A stretch of DNA of 64,000 nucleotides from Haloarchaeobius litoreus (GTDB taxonomy: Archaea > Halobacteriota > Halobacteria > Halobacteriales > Natrialbaceae). Numbering within the stretch: position 1 is the first letter of the stretch; every line of letters starts with the position of its first letter. Both the position numbers and the translations under genes were made by a program. Below are positions 1-7,660 of this stretch, piece after piece. The stretch is from contig NZ_JANHJR010000001.1 in the NCBI RefSeq assembly GCF_024495425.1, forward strand, positions 1 to 64,000, given 5' to 3'. Below the pieces are notes generated by a model. It saw only the letters and a list, made by a program, of their open reading frames with translations. It had not been told where the DNA came from and did no database searches.

Positions 1-111
1 CCTGGCGACGTTCCACAGTTTCGACGCGGAGAACCCACAGTCATCGAGGTCGTCACTCACCTGAGAGTGGTTGGCGATTTTCGCTCGATAGGTGCGGGTT
101 GTCTCCAGCAT
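1..111 (-). CDS. tnpB: TnpB family RNA-guided nuclease, N-terminus only (runs off left edge)
   Basis: Thirty-seven codons are visible, starting at an ATG (111-109). The protein begins MLETTRTY, then NHSQV near residue 15 and GFSASKLWNVAR at residues 26-37, which is the typical haloarchaeal OrfB/TnpB amino end. TnpB proteins are transposon-encoded nucleases guided by an RNA from the element's right end; they cut the donor site and help retain the element. The RuvC-like and zinc-ribbon parts lie outside the window, so intactness cannot be judged. An AT-rich stretch at about 139-158 would be the TATA region of a nearly leaderless transcript. Confidence 0.85.
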   Translation of the reverse strand, partial: MLETTRTYRAKIANHSQVSDDLDDCGFSASKLWNVAR

Positions 112-120
112 CGGACTGTG

Positions 121-138
121 TTCATAATCAGTTATGAA
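121..138. promoter_or_regulatory. Palindrome between the tnpB TATA region and its start codon
   Basis: TTCATAA at 121-127 and TTATGAA at 132-138 are perfect reverse complements separated by TCAG. The palindrome sits 10-27 bases upstream of the tnpB start, between the AT-rich promoter region and the coding sequence. It could be an operator, or a second structural hairpin of the transposon end. Confidence 0.5.
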
Positions 139-224
139 GAATTATTTATTAAAAGTAACGACTGGCGCGTGGAATATCCAGCAGGACCATCGAACGTGGT
201 TAGTGGAGGAGTTGTCGGCTGTAT

Positions 225-244
225 CCCCGCCCTGAAGGGCGGGG
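225..244. repeat. Perfect GC hairpin of the transposon end
   Basis: CCCCGCCC (225-232), loop TGAA, GGGCGGGG (237-244), followed on the plus strand by TTTT. This stem-loop is familiar from haloarchaeal tnpB-element termini. It lies on the 5' side of tnpB, so I read it as the left end. Read on the plus strand it also has the form of a terminator. Confidence 0.65.
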
Positions 245-333
245 TTTTAGCCTTGCAACTTCCATAAATTACCGTTCCTTACGGTCGTGCTCGGAGGCAA
301 CCCATTTGAGTCTCGGGGTCCGACTGTCCGCCG

Positions 334-840
334 ATGGAAGCGTCCAGACGCGTCGAGGTCCACCCCGGCCGCGAGGTAGTCGTCGACTTCGACCCGTCGC
401 TCACCTTCGAGTGCGTCGACGACTGCACCTGGTGCTGTCACCACGGCGTGTTGCTGTACGAGCCCGACTTCTTCGCGCTGGCCGAGCACGCCGACCTCGC
501 CGACGCGACGACCGAGTTCCGCGGCCAGGACTTCGTCCGCAAGGAGGAGAAGGACCGCGAGGAGCACGTCGGCGAGGACGGGGAGGCGTGCTACTTCCTG
601 CGCGACGACGGGCTCTGTACGCTCCACCTCGAAGACGACTGGAAACCGGCCCGCTGTTCGGTGTTCCCGCTCGCGGTCACGGTCGAGGACGGCGACATCC
701 ACGTCGACATTCGCGACAGCGCACACGAACACTGCGAGGGGCTCGACGTCTCCGAACGGAGGGTGATCGACAACCTCGACGCGTTCCTCCCCGAGGTGCT
801 GTGGGAGCTGGACGACCCGGAGAGCGACCGCGAACTCTGA
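334..840 (+). CDS. YkgJ-family cysteine-cluster protein
   Basis: A 168-residue cytoplasmic protein with the metal-binding Cys pattern of the YkgJ/CxxCxxCC family: C27, C31, C34 and C35 in an N-terminal cluster, then C86, C95, C108 (in PARCSVFP) and C134. Proteins of this family are predicted zinc or iron chelators of unknown role. The sequence is acidic as expected for a halophile. The ATG at 334 places the Cys cluster after a short N-terminal strand. The sequence ccataaatta at 265-274 could be its TATA element, giving a roughly 40-base leader. It stands alone between the transposon end and a small ORF, so context gives no function. Confidence 0.85.
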   Translation: MEASRRVEVHPGREVVVDFDPSLTFECVDDCTWCCHHGVLLYEPDFFALAEHADLADATTEFRGQDFVRKEEKDREEHVGEDGEACYFLRDDGLCTLHLEDDWKPARCSVFPLAVTVEDGDIHVDIRDSAHEHCEGLDVSERRVIDNLDAFLPEVLWELDDPESDREL

Positions 841-892
841 GCCAAGCGGACTCCCCCGGCCATTCCAGGGGCTTCGGGGACACGGTTCGACC

Positions 893-1054
893 ATGACGGG
901 ACCCGACTCCGAGCGCGAGCTCCAGCCCGAGGAGACGCTCGGCGAGGCCAGCGAGACAGTCGGCGAGAAGAGCGGGTGGGAGACACTCTCGGAGTGGGCG
1001 GACGACCACCTCACCGGCGACTGGTCGGACGACCACACCCCGTCCCGCCACTGA
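893..1054 (+). CDS. Small acidic protein, 53 residues, unknown
   Basis: This ATG-initiated frame begins 53 bases after the YkgJ-type gene and ends just before the lipoprotein gene. It starts MTGPDSEREL and is very rich in Glu, Asp, Ser and Trp (SGWETLSEWADDH near residues 27-39). The acidic, Trp-containing composition and third-position GC bias match haloarchaeal coding sequence. I see no metal-binding motif or membrane segment. It could be a translated microprotein co-transcribed with the upstream gene; the main doubt is its size. Confidence 0.5.
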   Translation: MTGPDSERELQPEETLGEASETVGEKSGWETLSEWADDHLTGDWSDDHTPSRH

Positions 1055-1113
1055 CTGAAAGCCGTGTTTCACCCAGGGGAGGACATTTTGTCCGGGCTCC
1101 CGTCGGCGCACAC

Positions 1114-1698
1114 GTGCAACGACGTGCACTTCTCACCGCGCTCGCTACCGGTGTCGCCAGCCTCACCGGCTGCCTCAAGGGGTCGCTCGACGCCGCCGGT
1201 GGCCAGTCCCCCGACTCGCCGGCCGACATCTGGGGTGAGGAGCCACCGTGCCCGGCGTTCGGCCGGACGGCCGACCGGACGGTCTGTACCGGCGGCGGGC
1301 ACCCCGAGCCGAGCGGCGTCACCGTCGCGCTCGACCCGCCCGTGGACGCACCGCTCCGGGCGGGGAAGCCGTTCATCGTCACCCTCCGTCCCCGTGCGGA
1401 CGTGCCCCTGACGTTTGCGCCCGGCGACTGGACGGTTCGGCGACTCGGCGACGAGGGCTGGACGGACGTCGCGTCGGGCAAGACCCCGACCGGCTTCACG
1501 ACGGTCTACCCCGACGAGCAGTACGAGTGGCGAGTCGGCGTGGACGGGGCCGTCGCCACGACCGACGAAGCGACCCGCATCGGGGCCTCGTTCGACCCCG
1601 GGCGGTACGCCTTCTCGCTCACCGCGAGCGTCGGACGTGGCTGGTCACATGGAAAACGGATCGAGTGTGTCGTGCTGTTCGCGGTGCGTGGACGGTGA
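1114..1698 (+). CDS. Predicted lipoprotein, unknown function
   Basis: I place the start at the GTG at 1114 because it gives QRRALLTALATG, a twin-arginine-like signal, directly followed by the lipobox LTGC with Cys20 as the modified residue. The mature part, about 175 residues, carries CPAFG and CTGGG Cys residues. It ends in a compact beta-rich region with FDPGRYAFSLTASVG, resembling small immunoglobulin-like domains that modulate surface proteins. The frame is open further upstream, but that extension is not protein-like. I do not recognise the family. It is convergent with the ZIP transporter, whose stop is 6 bases away. Confidence 0.7.
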   Translation: MQRRALLTALATGVASLTGCLKGSLDAAGGQSPDSPADIWGEEPPCPAFGRTADRTVCTGGGHPEPSGVTVALDPPVDAPLRAGKPFIVTLRPRADVPLTFAPGDWTVRRLGDEGWTDVASGKTPTGFTTVYPDEQYEWRVGVDGAVATTDEATRIGASFDPGRYAFSLTASVGRGWSHGKRIECVVLFAVRGR

Positions 1699-1704
1699 CC
1701 GGGC

Positions 1705-2598
1705 TCACCCGACGACCAGCCAGGCGACGAACACGACCGCGCCGCCGAGGAACGTGCTCCCGACGGCGTGGATGCGGAGCCGGTCGAGCAGGTGGTGTGC
1801 GTCGTCGGAGACCTGCGCGACCTCGTACACCTCGCCACCGATCTCACAGCGCGGCAGGAAGTCCATCGCGACGTGGAGGAACACGCCCGCGGCGAAGCCG
1901 AAGACGGCGGCGGTGACGAGCGGCTCGCCGGAGAGGTCGAGGAAGCTGGCGGGGATGGCGGTCAGGCCGACGCCCGTCGCGGGCAGCAGGATGACCGTCG
2001 GCGTCTGCCCGTTGCTCGCGAGGCGGCGTGCGGCGGCGTAGCCCGCCGGGCCCTTGTGGGAGACGATGGCGAGTCCGAGGCCGACGCCGAGTTCGGGCAT
2101 CGTGCCGTAGACGATACCGATGATGACGCCGGCGGCGAGCGCGTGGGCGGAGAGCTCGACGGCGGTGTGGTCGAACCCGAGGTCGACGTGGGCGAAGCGG
2201 TGCCCGAGCGTGTGCGAGCCGAAGCCGACGAGCAGCCCGGCTGCGACGCCCGCACCGGCGTACTTCATCCCCGTCGCAGGGTTAGACGCACCCTGTGCGA
2301 GCCCGAACGCCTGTGGGAGGAGAAAGAGCGCGGCGCTGACGATCATCGCGCCCGAGGCCAGTCCGTAGCCCCAGACGAGTGCCCGTGCGTGCTGGTCGCG
2401 TGCTTTGACACCGAGCGGGATGGCCAGTGCCATGGCGAAGAACGCGACCCACGCGATACCGACGGGCTTCATCGCGTCGGTGCTCGATGCGGAGAGGAGG
2501 GCGACACCGCTGAGTGCGAGCAACGCCGCGACGGCGACGAGGCCGACCCGTGAGAGGTCGTCGACGCCCCGCCAGCTGAACGTTTCCGTGGAACCCAT
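1705..2598 (-). CDS. ZIP family divalent metal transporter
   Basis: A 297-residue integral membrane protein with about eight hydrophobic segments. The ZIP signature lies in the middle of the chain: HTLGHRFAH at 129-137, HTAVELSAHALAAGVIIG at 144-161 and SHKGPAG at 180-186, where the His residues would form the intramembrane metal site. A further His/Asp pair (HVAMDFLP) occurs near 245. ZIP proteins carry Zn or Fe into the cytoplasm. Length is normal for prokaryotic ZIPs. On the minus strand the sequence ATTAACTCGAATACTG before the ATG supplies an AT-rich promoter. The substrate metal cannot be told from sequence. Confidence 0.88.
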   Translation of the reverse strand: MGSTETFSWRGVDDLSRVGLVAVAALLALSGVALLSASSTDAMKPVGIAWVAFFAMALAIPLGVKARDQHARALVWGYGLASGAMIVSAALFLLPQAFGLAQGASNPATGMKYAGAGVAAGLLVGFGSHTLGHRFAHVDLGFDHTAVELSAHALAAGVIIGIVYGTMPELGVGLGLAIVSHKGPAGYAAARRLASNGQTPTVILLPATGVGLTAIPASFLDLSGEPLVTAAVFGFAAGVFLHVAMDFLPRCEIGGEVYEVAQVSDDAHHLLDRLRIHAVGSTFLGGAVVFVAWLVVG

Positions 2599-2670
2599 TG
2601 TTACTAATGACAGTATTCGAGTTAATAAGAGGTTCGATTGGAGTGGTATCCACCGGTCCGTTCCCGGCGG

Positions 2671-3360
2671 TTACCGTGTCGCCTGCTTCCACTCCCGCAG
2701 GCCGACGACCGCGCCGTCTATGTCCTCCGCCGGACAGTCCGTCGCCGCCCAGACGAACATCGGGGCGACCTCGCTCGGGTCGCGCCCGCCCGGTCCGGAG
2801 AGTTCGGTCTCGACCTGCCCGGGGTCGACACAGCCCGCGACGTACGTGGTGTCGGCCGCGAACGCGCGGGTGACGGCCTCCGCGGCGGCCTTCGAGACCG
2901 CGTAGGAGCCGATGCCCGGCATGGCGTCCCGCGCGATGGAGCCGGTCGGAACGAGCAGCCGCGCGTCCTCGTTCAGATGCGGGACCGCCTCGCGGAACGT
3001 GGCGAAGACGCCGCGTGTGTTCGTCCGCAGGTGGTCGTCGAACGCCGAGTACGCCTCGTCCTGCACCGGGGTCTCGCCCGGGTCGCCGTGGTAGACCCCC
3101 GCGTTGGCGACGACGAGGTCGATGCCGGCACCGTCGCCGGTCCGCGAGGCCGTCTCAACGAGCCGCTCCACGTCGAACTCGTCGCGCACGTCGGCCCTGA
3201 CGGGCGTGGCCGCGTCGCCGTGGCGCTCGACCAGCCCGTCGAGGTCGTCGGGGTCGCGGGCACAGGCGACCACGTGCGCCCCCGCCGCGACCAGCCCGTC
3301 CACGACCGCCTCGCCGATTCCGCGACTCGCACCGGTGACGACCGCCGTCTGTCCGTCCAT
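2671..3360 (-). CDS. Short-chain dehydrogenase/reductase (SDR)
   Basis: A classical SDR of 229 residues. The Rossmann motif TGASRGIG is at 9-16, NAG at 86-88, the catalytic Ser in VPTGS near 141, and YAVSK with Tyr153 and Lys157. CARDPDD after the second strand lacks a clear basic NADP pocket except Arg35, so NADP is possible but unproven. The C-terminal region is short, and the substrate cannot be inferred. It is divergent from the carotenoid operon with about 100 bases between start codons, so a shared regulatory region is possible. Confidence 0.88.
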   Translation of the reverse strand: MDGQTAVVTGASRGIGEAVVDGLVAAGAHVVACARDPDDLDGLVERHGDAATPVRADVRDEFDVERLVETASRTGDGAGIDLVVANAGVYHGDPGETPVQDEAYSAFDDHLRTNTRGVFATFREAVPHLNEDARLLVPTGSIARDAMPGIGSYAVSKAAAEAVTRAFAADTTYVAGCVDPGQVETELSGPGGRDPSEVAPMFVWAATDCPAEDIDGAVVGLREWKQATR

Positions 3361-3428
3361 ACTCCCACCTTCGCTCTCGGCCCGCAGGAAAGCATCGGTT
3401 CCGGCGACCCCAACCAGGTTTGCGGCGA

Positions 3429-3436
3429 CTTTATGC
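3429..3436 (+). promoter_or_regulatory. TATA element of the bacterioruberin operon
   Basis: The sequence CTTTATGC is centred about 28 bases before the ATG at 3460. This spacing puts the transcription start at or next to the start codon. It argues for a leaderless message and against the in-frame ATG at 3433, which lies inside the TATA element. Confidence 0.6.
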
Positions 3437-3459
3437 GGGTCTCGTTACAACAGTCAGGC

Positions 3460-4944
3460 ATGAATTCCCTCGCAGGAGAGTCGGTCGTCGTCGTCGGGAG
3501 CGGGTTCGGTGGGCTCTCGACAGCCTGCTACCTCGCCGACGCCGGAGCCGAGGTGACGGTCATCGAGAAGAACGAGCAGCTCGGTGGCCGCGCCTCGGTG
3601 CTGGAGCGCGACGGCTTCCGGTTCGACATGGGGCCCTCCTGGTACCTGATGCCCGACGTCTTCGAGCGCTTCTTCGGGCACTTCGACCGCGAGCCCACGG
3701 AGTACTACGGGCTCGAACATCTCGACCCCCACTACCGCATCTTCTTCAAGGACGGCGACCAGGTCGACATCACCCGCGACAGAGAGCGGACGAAGCAGGT
3801 GTTCGAGTCGTACGAGACCGGCGCTGGCGAGGCGCTCGAACGCTACCTCGAGAAGTCCGAGGAGAACTACGAGATCGGCATGGAGCACTTCGTCTACGAG
3901 GACCGCTCCTCGTTCCGTGACTTCGTGGACCTCGACGTGGCCCGGCAGGCCCGCGGCCTCTCGCTGCTCGGGTCGATGCAGGACCACGTCGAGCACTACT
4001 TCGACCACCCGAAGCTCCAGCAGATCATGCAGTACACCCTCGTCTTCCTCGGCGGCTCCCCGAAGAACACGCCCGCGCTCTACAACCTCATGAGCCACGT
4101 CGACTTCAACCTCGGCGTCTGGTACCCCGAGGGCGGCATGGGCGGCGTCGTCGACGGCATCGTCGAGATGGGCGAGGAGCTCGGCGCGGAGTTCCTCGTC
4201 GACGAACCCGTCACGGAGATCAAGGGCCGCTACGGCGGCTTCCTCGTCGAGACCGAACGCGACAAGCTCATCGCCGACATCGTCGTCAGCGACGCCGACT
4301 ACGCCCACACCGAGCAGGAGCTGCTCCCGCCGGAGAAGCGCCAGTACAGCGCCGAGTACTGGGACTCCCGTACCTACGCCCCCTCCGCGTTCCTCATGTA
4401 CATGGGCGTCGAGGGCGACGTGCCCGAGCTCGAACACCACACGCTGGTCCTGCCGACGGACTGGAACCAGCACTTCGACCAGATCTTCGAGGAGCAAGCG
4501 TGGCCCGAGAACCCCGCGTACTACCTCTGTGTCCCCTCGAAGACCGACGACACGGTCGCACCCGAAGGCTACAGCAACCTGTTCGTCCTCGTCCCCATCG
4601 CGCCCGGGCTGGACGACGACGAGGAGACCCGCGAGTGGTACCGCGAACTCATCCTGAACGACATCGCGGCGTTCACCGACACCGACCTGCGCGACCGCCT
4701 CGTCGTCGAGGAGACGTTCTCCGTCTCGGAGTTCACCGACCGCTACAACTCGATGCAGGGGACCGCGCTCGGGATGGCCCACACGCTGCGCCAGACCGCG
4801 ATGTTCCGGCCGCCGCACCGCTCGACGGCCGTCGACGGGCTCTACTTCACGGGGTCGTACACCACGCCCGGTATCGGGGTCCCGATGTGCCTCATCAGCG
4901 GCGACATCACCGCGGACGCCGTGCTGGAGGACCACGGCGCGTAG
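3460..4944 (+). CDS. crtD: Carotenoid 3,4-desaturase, CrtI family (bacterioruberin pathway)
   Basis: A 494-residue FAD-dependent amine-oxidase/CrtI-type protein. The N-terminal dinucleotide motif VVVVGSGFGGLSTACYLADAG (from residue 9) is followed by IEKNEQLGGRAS. The C-terminal FAD motif lies near residue 465 (GLYFTGSYTTPGIGVPM). It is the first gene of crtD-lyeJ-cruF, the arrangement characterised in Haloarcula japonica, where the CrtI homologue acts as a 3,4-desaturase on dihydroisopentenyldehydrorhodopin and dihydrobisanhydrobacterioruberin. A phytoene desaturase would have a similar sequence, so the assignment rests on synteny. The start at 3460 is favoured by TATA spacing. lyeJ follows after 1 base. 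Confidence 0.85.
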   Translation: MNSLAGESVVVVGSGFGGLSTACYLADAGAEVTVIEKNEQLGGRASVLERDGFRFDMGPSWYLMPDVFERFFGHFDREPTEYYGLEHLDPHYRIFFKDGDQVDITRDRERTKQVFESYETGAGEALERYLEKSEENYEIGMEHFVYEDRSSFRDFVDLDVARQARGLSLLGSMQDHVEHYFDHPKLQQIMQYTLVFLGGSPKNTPALYNLMSHVDFNLGVWYPEGGMGGVVDGIVEMGEELGAEFLVDEPVTEIKGRYGGFLVETERDKLIADIVVSDADYAHTEQELLPPEKRQYSAEYWDSRTYAPSAFLMYMGVEGDVPELEHHTLVLPTDWNQHFDQIFEEQAWPENPAYYLCVPSKTDDTVAPEGYSNLFVLVPIAPGLDDDEETREWYRELILNDIAAFTDTDLRDRLVVEETFSVSEFTDRYNSMQGTALGMAHTLRQTAMFRPPHRSTAVDGLYFTGSYTTPGIGVPMCLISGDITADAVLEDHGA

Positions 4945-4945
4945 G

Positions 4946-5830
4946 ATGAGAGCGACCGGTGTCGTCTCACGGCTCGCCCGGGTCGTCCCGTCGGAGGACC
5001 GGCTCTCGGGCTACCTGCTCCGGCTCTCCAGGCCCCGGTTCTGGTTCTACCTCGCCGGGCCGGTCGTCGTCGGCGTCACCTACGCCGCGAGCAGCACGGC
5101 AGATATGTTCACGCCCCTCGCCCTCGCCCTGTTCGCGTACTTCCTGGTCCCGGCGAACGTGTTCCTCTACGGGGTCAACGACGCGTTCGACCGCGACATC
5201 GACGAACACAACCCCAAGAAGGACGACCGGGAGGTCCGGTACCGCGGCGGGACGGCCGTCCGGGTCGTCGTCGCCCTCGCCGGATTGCTCGCGGTGCCCC
5301 TCCTGGTCGTCCTCCCGACCGTCGGTGCGCTGGCGTTCGCGCTCTACCTGTTCCTCGCCGTCGAGTACAGCGCGCCACCGCTGCGGTTCAAGACGACGCC
5401 GTTCCTCGACTCGCTCTCGAACGGGCTGTACGCGCTCCCTGGCGTCATCGCGTTCGTCGCCGTCGCCGACACCCTCCCGCCGACGGCGGCCATCGCGGGA
5501 GCGTGGCTCTGGACGATGGCGATGCACACGTTCTCCGCCATCCCGGACATCGAACCGGACCGCGAGGCGGGCATCAGTACCACCGCGACGTTCCTCGGCG
5601 AGCGAGCCACCTACGCCTACTGTGGGCTGGTCTGGCTCGCCGCCGCCGCCGCGTTCGCGCTGGTGGACGCCCGGCTCGGCCTGCTGCTCGGGGTCTACCC
5701 CGTGTTCGTCGCTGGTGTCGCGCTCTCGGACGTGGCCGTCGACCGGGCGTACTGGTGGTTCCCGTTCCTCAACACCGTCGTCGGGGCCGTCATGACGATG
5801 GGCAAGCTCTGGGTGATGGTGAATGGCTGA
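4946..5830 (+). CDS. lyeJ: Lycopene elongase/hydratase, UbiA prenyltransferase family
   Basis: A 294-residue membrane prenyltransferase with about eight transmembrane helices. The first Asp-rich motif is NDAFDRDID at 78-86 (NDxxDxxxD), and the second is DIEPDREAG near 195. These bind Mg-diphosphate. In haloarchaea this enzyme adds C5 units from DMAPP to both ends of lycopene and hydrates them, diverting lycopene from retinal and bacterio-opsin to C50 bacterioruberin. It begins 1 base after crtD and overlaps cruF by 8 bases, so the three are translated from one message. UbiA relatives also act on quinones and lipids, but the context decides for carotenoids. Confidence 0.88.
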   Translation: MRATGVVSRLARVVPSEDRLSGYLLRLSRPRFWFYLAGPVVVGVTYAASSTADMFTPLALALFAYFLVPANVFLYGVNDAFDRDIDEHNPKKDDREVRYRGGTAVRVVVALAGLLAVPLLVVLPTVGALAFALYLFLAVEYSAPPLRFKTTPFLDSLSNGLYALPGVIAFVAVADTLPPTAAIAGAWLWTMAMHTFSAIPDIEPDREAGISTTATFLGERATYAYCGLVWLAAAAAFALVDARLGLLLGVYPVFVAGVALSDVAVDRAYWWFPFLNTVVGAVMTMGKLWVMVNG

Positions 5831-6737
5831 GGCGAGCGGGGCGGGCGGCGGAGACGGCCCCTCGGACGGCGAGGGCGGCGACGGCTTCGACCGCCGACGG
5901 TTCGAGGCGCGCCTCGACGCGCTCGTCCGCGAGCACCGGTTCACCATCGCCGTCGTCTTCCCGCTGGTCGGCGCGGTGACGCTCGTCGCCAGCGCGGAGG
6001 GCTGGCTCCCCGACCCGCTGGCGTACAACCCGCTGTTCGTGCTGTTCGGCGTGCTCGTCATGCGGCTCCCGCTCGTCGCGGGTGTGCTACCGCTCGTCGG
6101 CAGGCGGGCCGCGGCCAGTCTCGGGCTGTTGACGCTGTACGCCTACGGCATCGAGCTCGTCGGCATCCGCACTGGCTGGCCGTACGGCTACTTCGAGTAC
6201 GAGGTGCCGCTCGGCCCGATGCTGTTCGGGGAGGTGCCGGTCGCGCTGCCGGTCTTTTTCTTCCCGCTCGTACTCAACGCCTACCTGTTGATGCTGCTGC
6301 TGCTCGGGAGCCGGGCGCGTTCGCGGGTGGTCCGGCTGCTCGTCACCATCGCGGCCGTCGTCGCCATCGACCTCGTGCTCGACCCCGGCGCGGTCGCGGT
6401 GGACTTCTGGGAGTACGCCGCCCACCCCGACGGCGTCGGCGGCTACTACGGCGTCCCCGCCTCGAACTACCTCGGCTGGGTGCTCTCGGCGACGGTCGCC
6501 GTCGTCGCCTTCGACGTGGCGTTCGCCCGCCAGGGGCTGCTCGACCGGCTGGAGGCGTGCGAGTTCATGCTCGACGACATGGTGAGCTTCGTGCTGCTCT
6601 GGGGGAGCATCAACGCCCTCTACGGCAACTGGATTCCGGTCGTCCTCGCGGCAGGCTTCGGCGTCGGCCTGCTCGCCACCGACCGGTTCGACTTCTCGGT
6701 GGGTGACAGCGCGCTCGTCAGGGCAGTCCAGCGGTGA
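5823..6737 (+). CDS. cruF: Bisanhydrobacterioruberin hydratase, CruF family
   Basis: A 304-residue membrane protein of the CruF carotenoid 1,2-hydratase family. An acidic and Gly-rich cytoplasmic head of about 45 residues precedes seven or so membrane helices. Conserved polar patches include GWPYGYFEYE near residue 118 and DLVLDPGAVAVDFWEY near 183, and LWGSINALYGNW closes the core. It catalyses the last step, adding water to the C5 ends of bisanhydrobacterioruberin to give bacterioruberin. It overlaps the end of lyeJ by 8 bases and is the last gene of the operon. The next gene is convergent and ends 3 bases away. Confidence 0.87.
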   Translation: MAEASGAGGGDGPSDGEGGDGFDRRRFEARLDALVREHRFTIAVVFPLVGAVTLVASAEGWLPDPLAYNPLFVLFGVLVMRLPLVAGVLPLVGRRAAASLGLLTLYAYGIELVGIRTGWPYGYFEYEVPLGPMLFGEVPVALPVFFFPLVLNAYLLMLLLLGSRARSRVVRLLVTIAAVVAIDLVLDPGAVAVDFWEYAAHPDGVGGYYGVPASNYLGWVLSATVAVVAFDVAFARQGLLDRLEACEFMLDDMVSFVLLWGSINALYGNWIPVVLAAGFGVGLLATDRFDFSVGDSALVRAVQR

Positions 6738-6740
6738 GAC

Positions 6741-7397
6741 TCACTCGACCCGCCGCATCGCCTCGAAGACGCGCGCTCTGTCCCGCTCGGGGTCCGGGTC
6801 CACCTCGACATCGACCGCCAGCCGTGCCCCCGATGCCTGCCGGAGAATCGCGTCGGCGAACTCCTCGGTCGGGTACATCCCGCCGGCCATGGCGTACGCG
6901 CCCCGCGTCGGCCAGATGCACGCCCAGAGCGTCGACGGCAGCGTGAACTGGCCGTCGACGACGTCCTGCTCGATGACGTCGTCCGAGAGCGGGTAGGCGA
7001 CGTCGTAGCAGAACGCCCGCGCCGGCCGACCGTCCCCCCGGTCGAAGTCGCGCTCCTCGACTGTCTCGACCGCGGTGAGGCCGTCGGCCTCGATGCTCTC
7101 CTTGAACTCCCGTTCGGCGTAGCTGGTGGCGATACCGAACACCGAGGCCGGGTCGATGCCGAAGGAGTCGAGCGACGGGTCGAACACGAGGTCGGTGGTG
7201 AAGAAGGCGCGGCCGGCCAGGTCCACCCTGGGGTCCGCGATGGCGTCGTAGGCGTCCACGCTCGCGGACTCGACGTAGATGGCGTTGAACGCCTCGATGG
7301 AGAAGAACGGGAGTTCGAGCGCGAGTTCGGACTCGGTCCGTGCCAGCTCCCAGCCGAACTCGGCGAGCAACGCGTCGGGGAGGCGGGGAGCACTCAT
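6741..7397 (-). CDS. Conserved haloarchaeal-type protein, unknown function
   Basis: An acidic soluble protein of 218 residues with no signal peptide, membrane segment or motif I recognise. Its sequence alternates short hydrophobic strands with acidic loops (for example AFFTTDLVFDPSLDSFGIDP near 65-84 and FTLPSTLWACIWPTRGAYAMAGGMYPTEEFADAI near 152-185), suggesting a mixed alpha/beta fold. It has its own divergent promoter region facing the membrane-anchored HTH gene (263 bases apart), so co-regulation is possible. Convergent with cruF. Confidence 0.75.
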   Translation of the reverse strand: MSAPRLPDALLAEFGWELARTESELALELPFFSIEAFNAIYVESASVDAYDAIADPRVDLAGRAFFTTDLVFDPSLDSFGIDPASVFGIATSYAEREFKESIEADGLTAVETVEERDFDRGDGRPARAFCYDVAYPLSDDVIEQDVVDGQFTLPSTLWACIWPTRGAYAMAGGMYPTEEFADAILRQASGARLAVDVEVDPDPERDRARVFEAMRRVE

Positions 7398-7660
7398 CGC
7401 TGCGGGCTACGCCCTCGACCTCCTTCGGCGTGCCGGTCCGGGGACCGACCGGTTCCGACGGCGAGCCCGAACGACCGTGCCGACACCCTCGATTTTCGAC
7501 CACAATCTCCGTTTCACCTTCGGAACTATCTGGTAGCGAACACGAAATCAGTCCACTGGCCTCGACACGGAACCGCAGGACGTGGACGACCCGAATAGCT
7601 CAAAACGAGTTTTCAGCTTGCACAATTGGTTTACCTGTACCTGTTGTAGACGGGAGTAGC

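Larger units (their letters stand above)
1..252 (-). mobile_element. IS200/IS605-superfamily (tnpB-only type) element, 5' end only
   Basis: The first 250 bases look like the upstream end of a tnpB transposon that continues beyond the left edge. On the minus strand the order is a perfect 8-bp GC hairpin (225-244), about 110 bases of AT-rich leader with a palindrome, then the tnpB start codon at 111. A subterminal hairpin is the hallmark of IS200/IS605 ends, which lack inverted terminal repeats. The outer boundary near 252 is a guess because no target site or second end is in view. No tnpA is visible on this side. Confidence 0.7.

Noticed and set aside
3454-4935. A long open frame antisense to crtD (493 codons)
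   Set aside because: It is the complement of a clear FAD enzyme, has the Val/Leu/Arg composition typical of antisense frames in GC-rich DNA and shows no domain.
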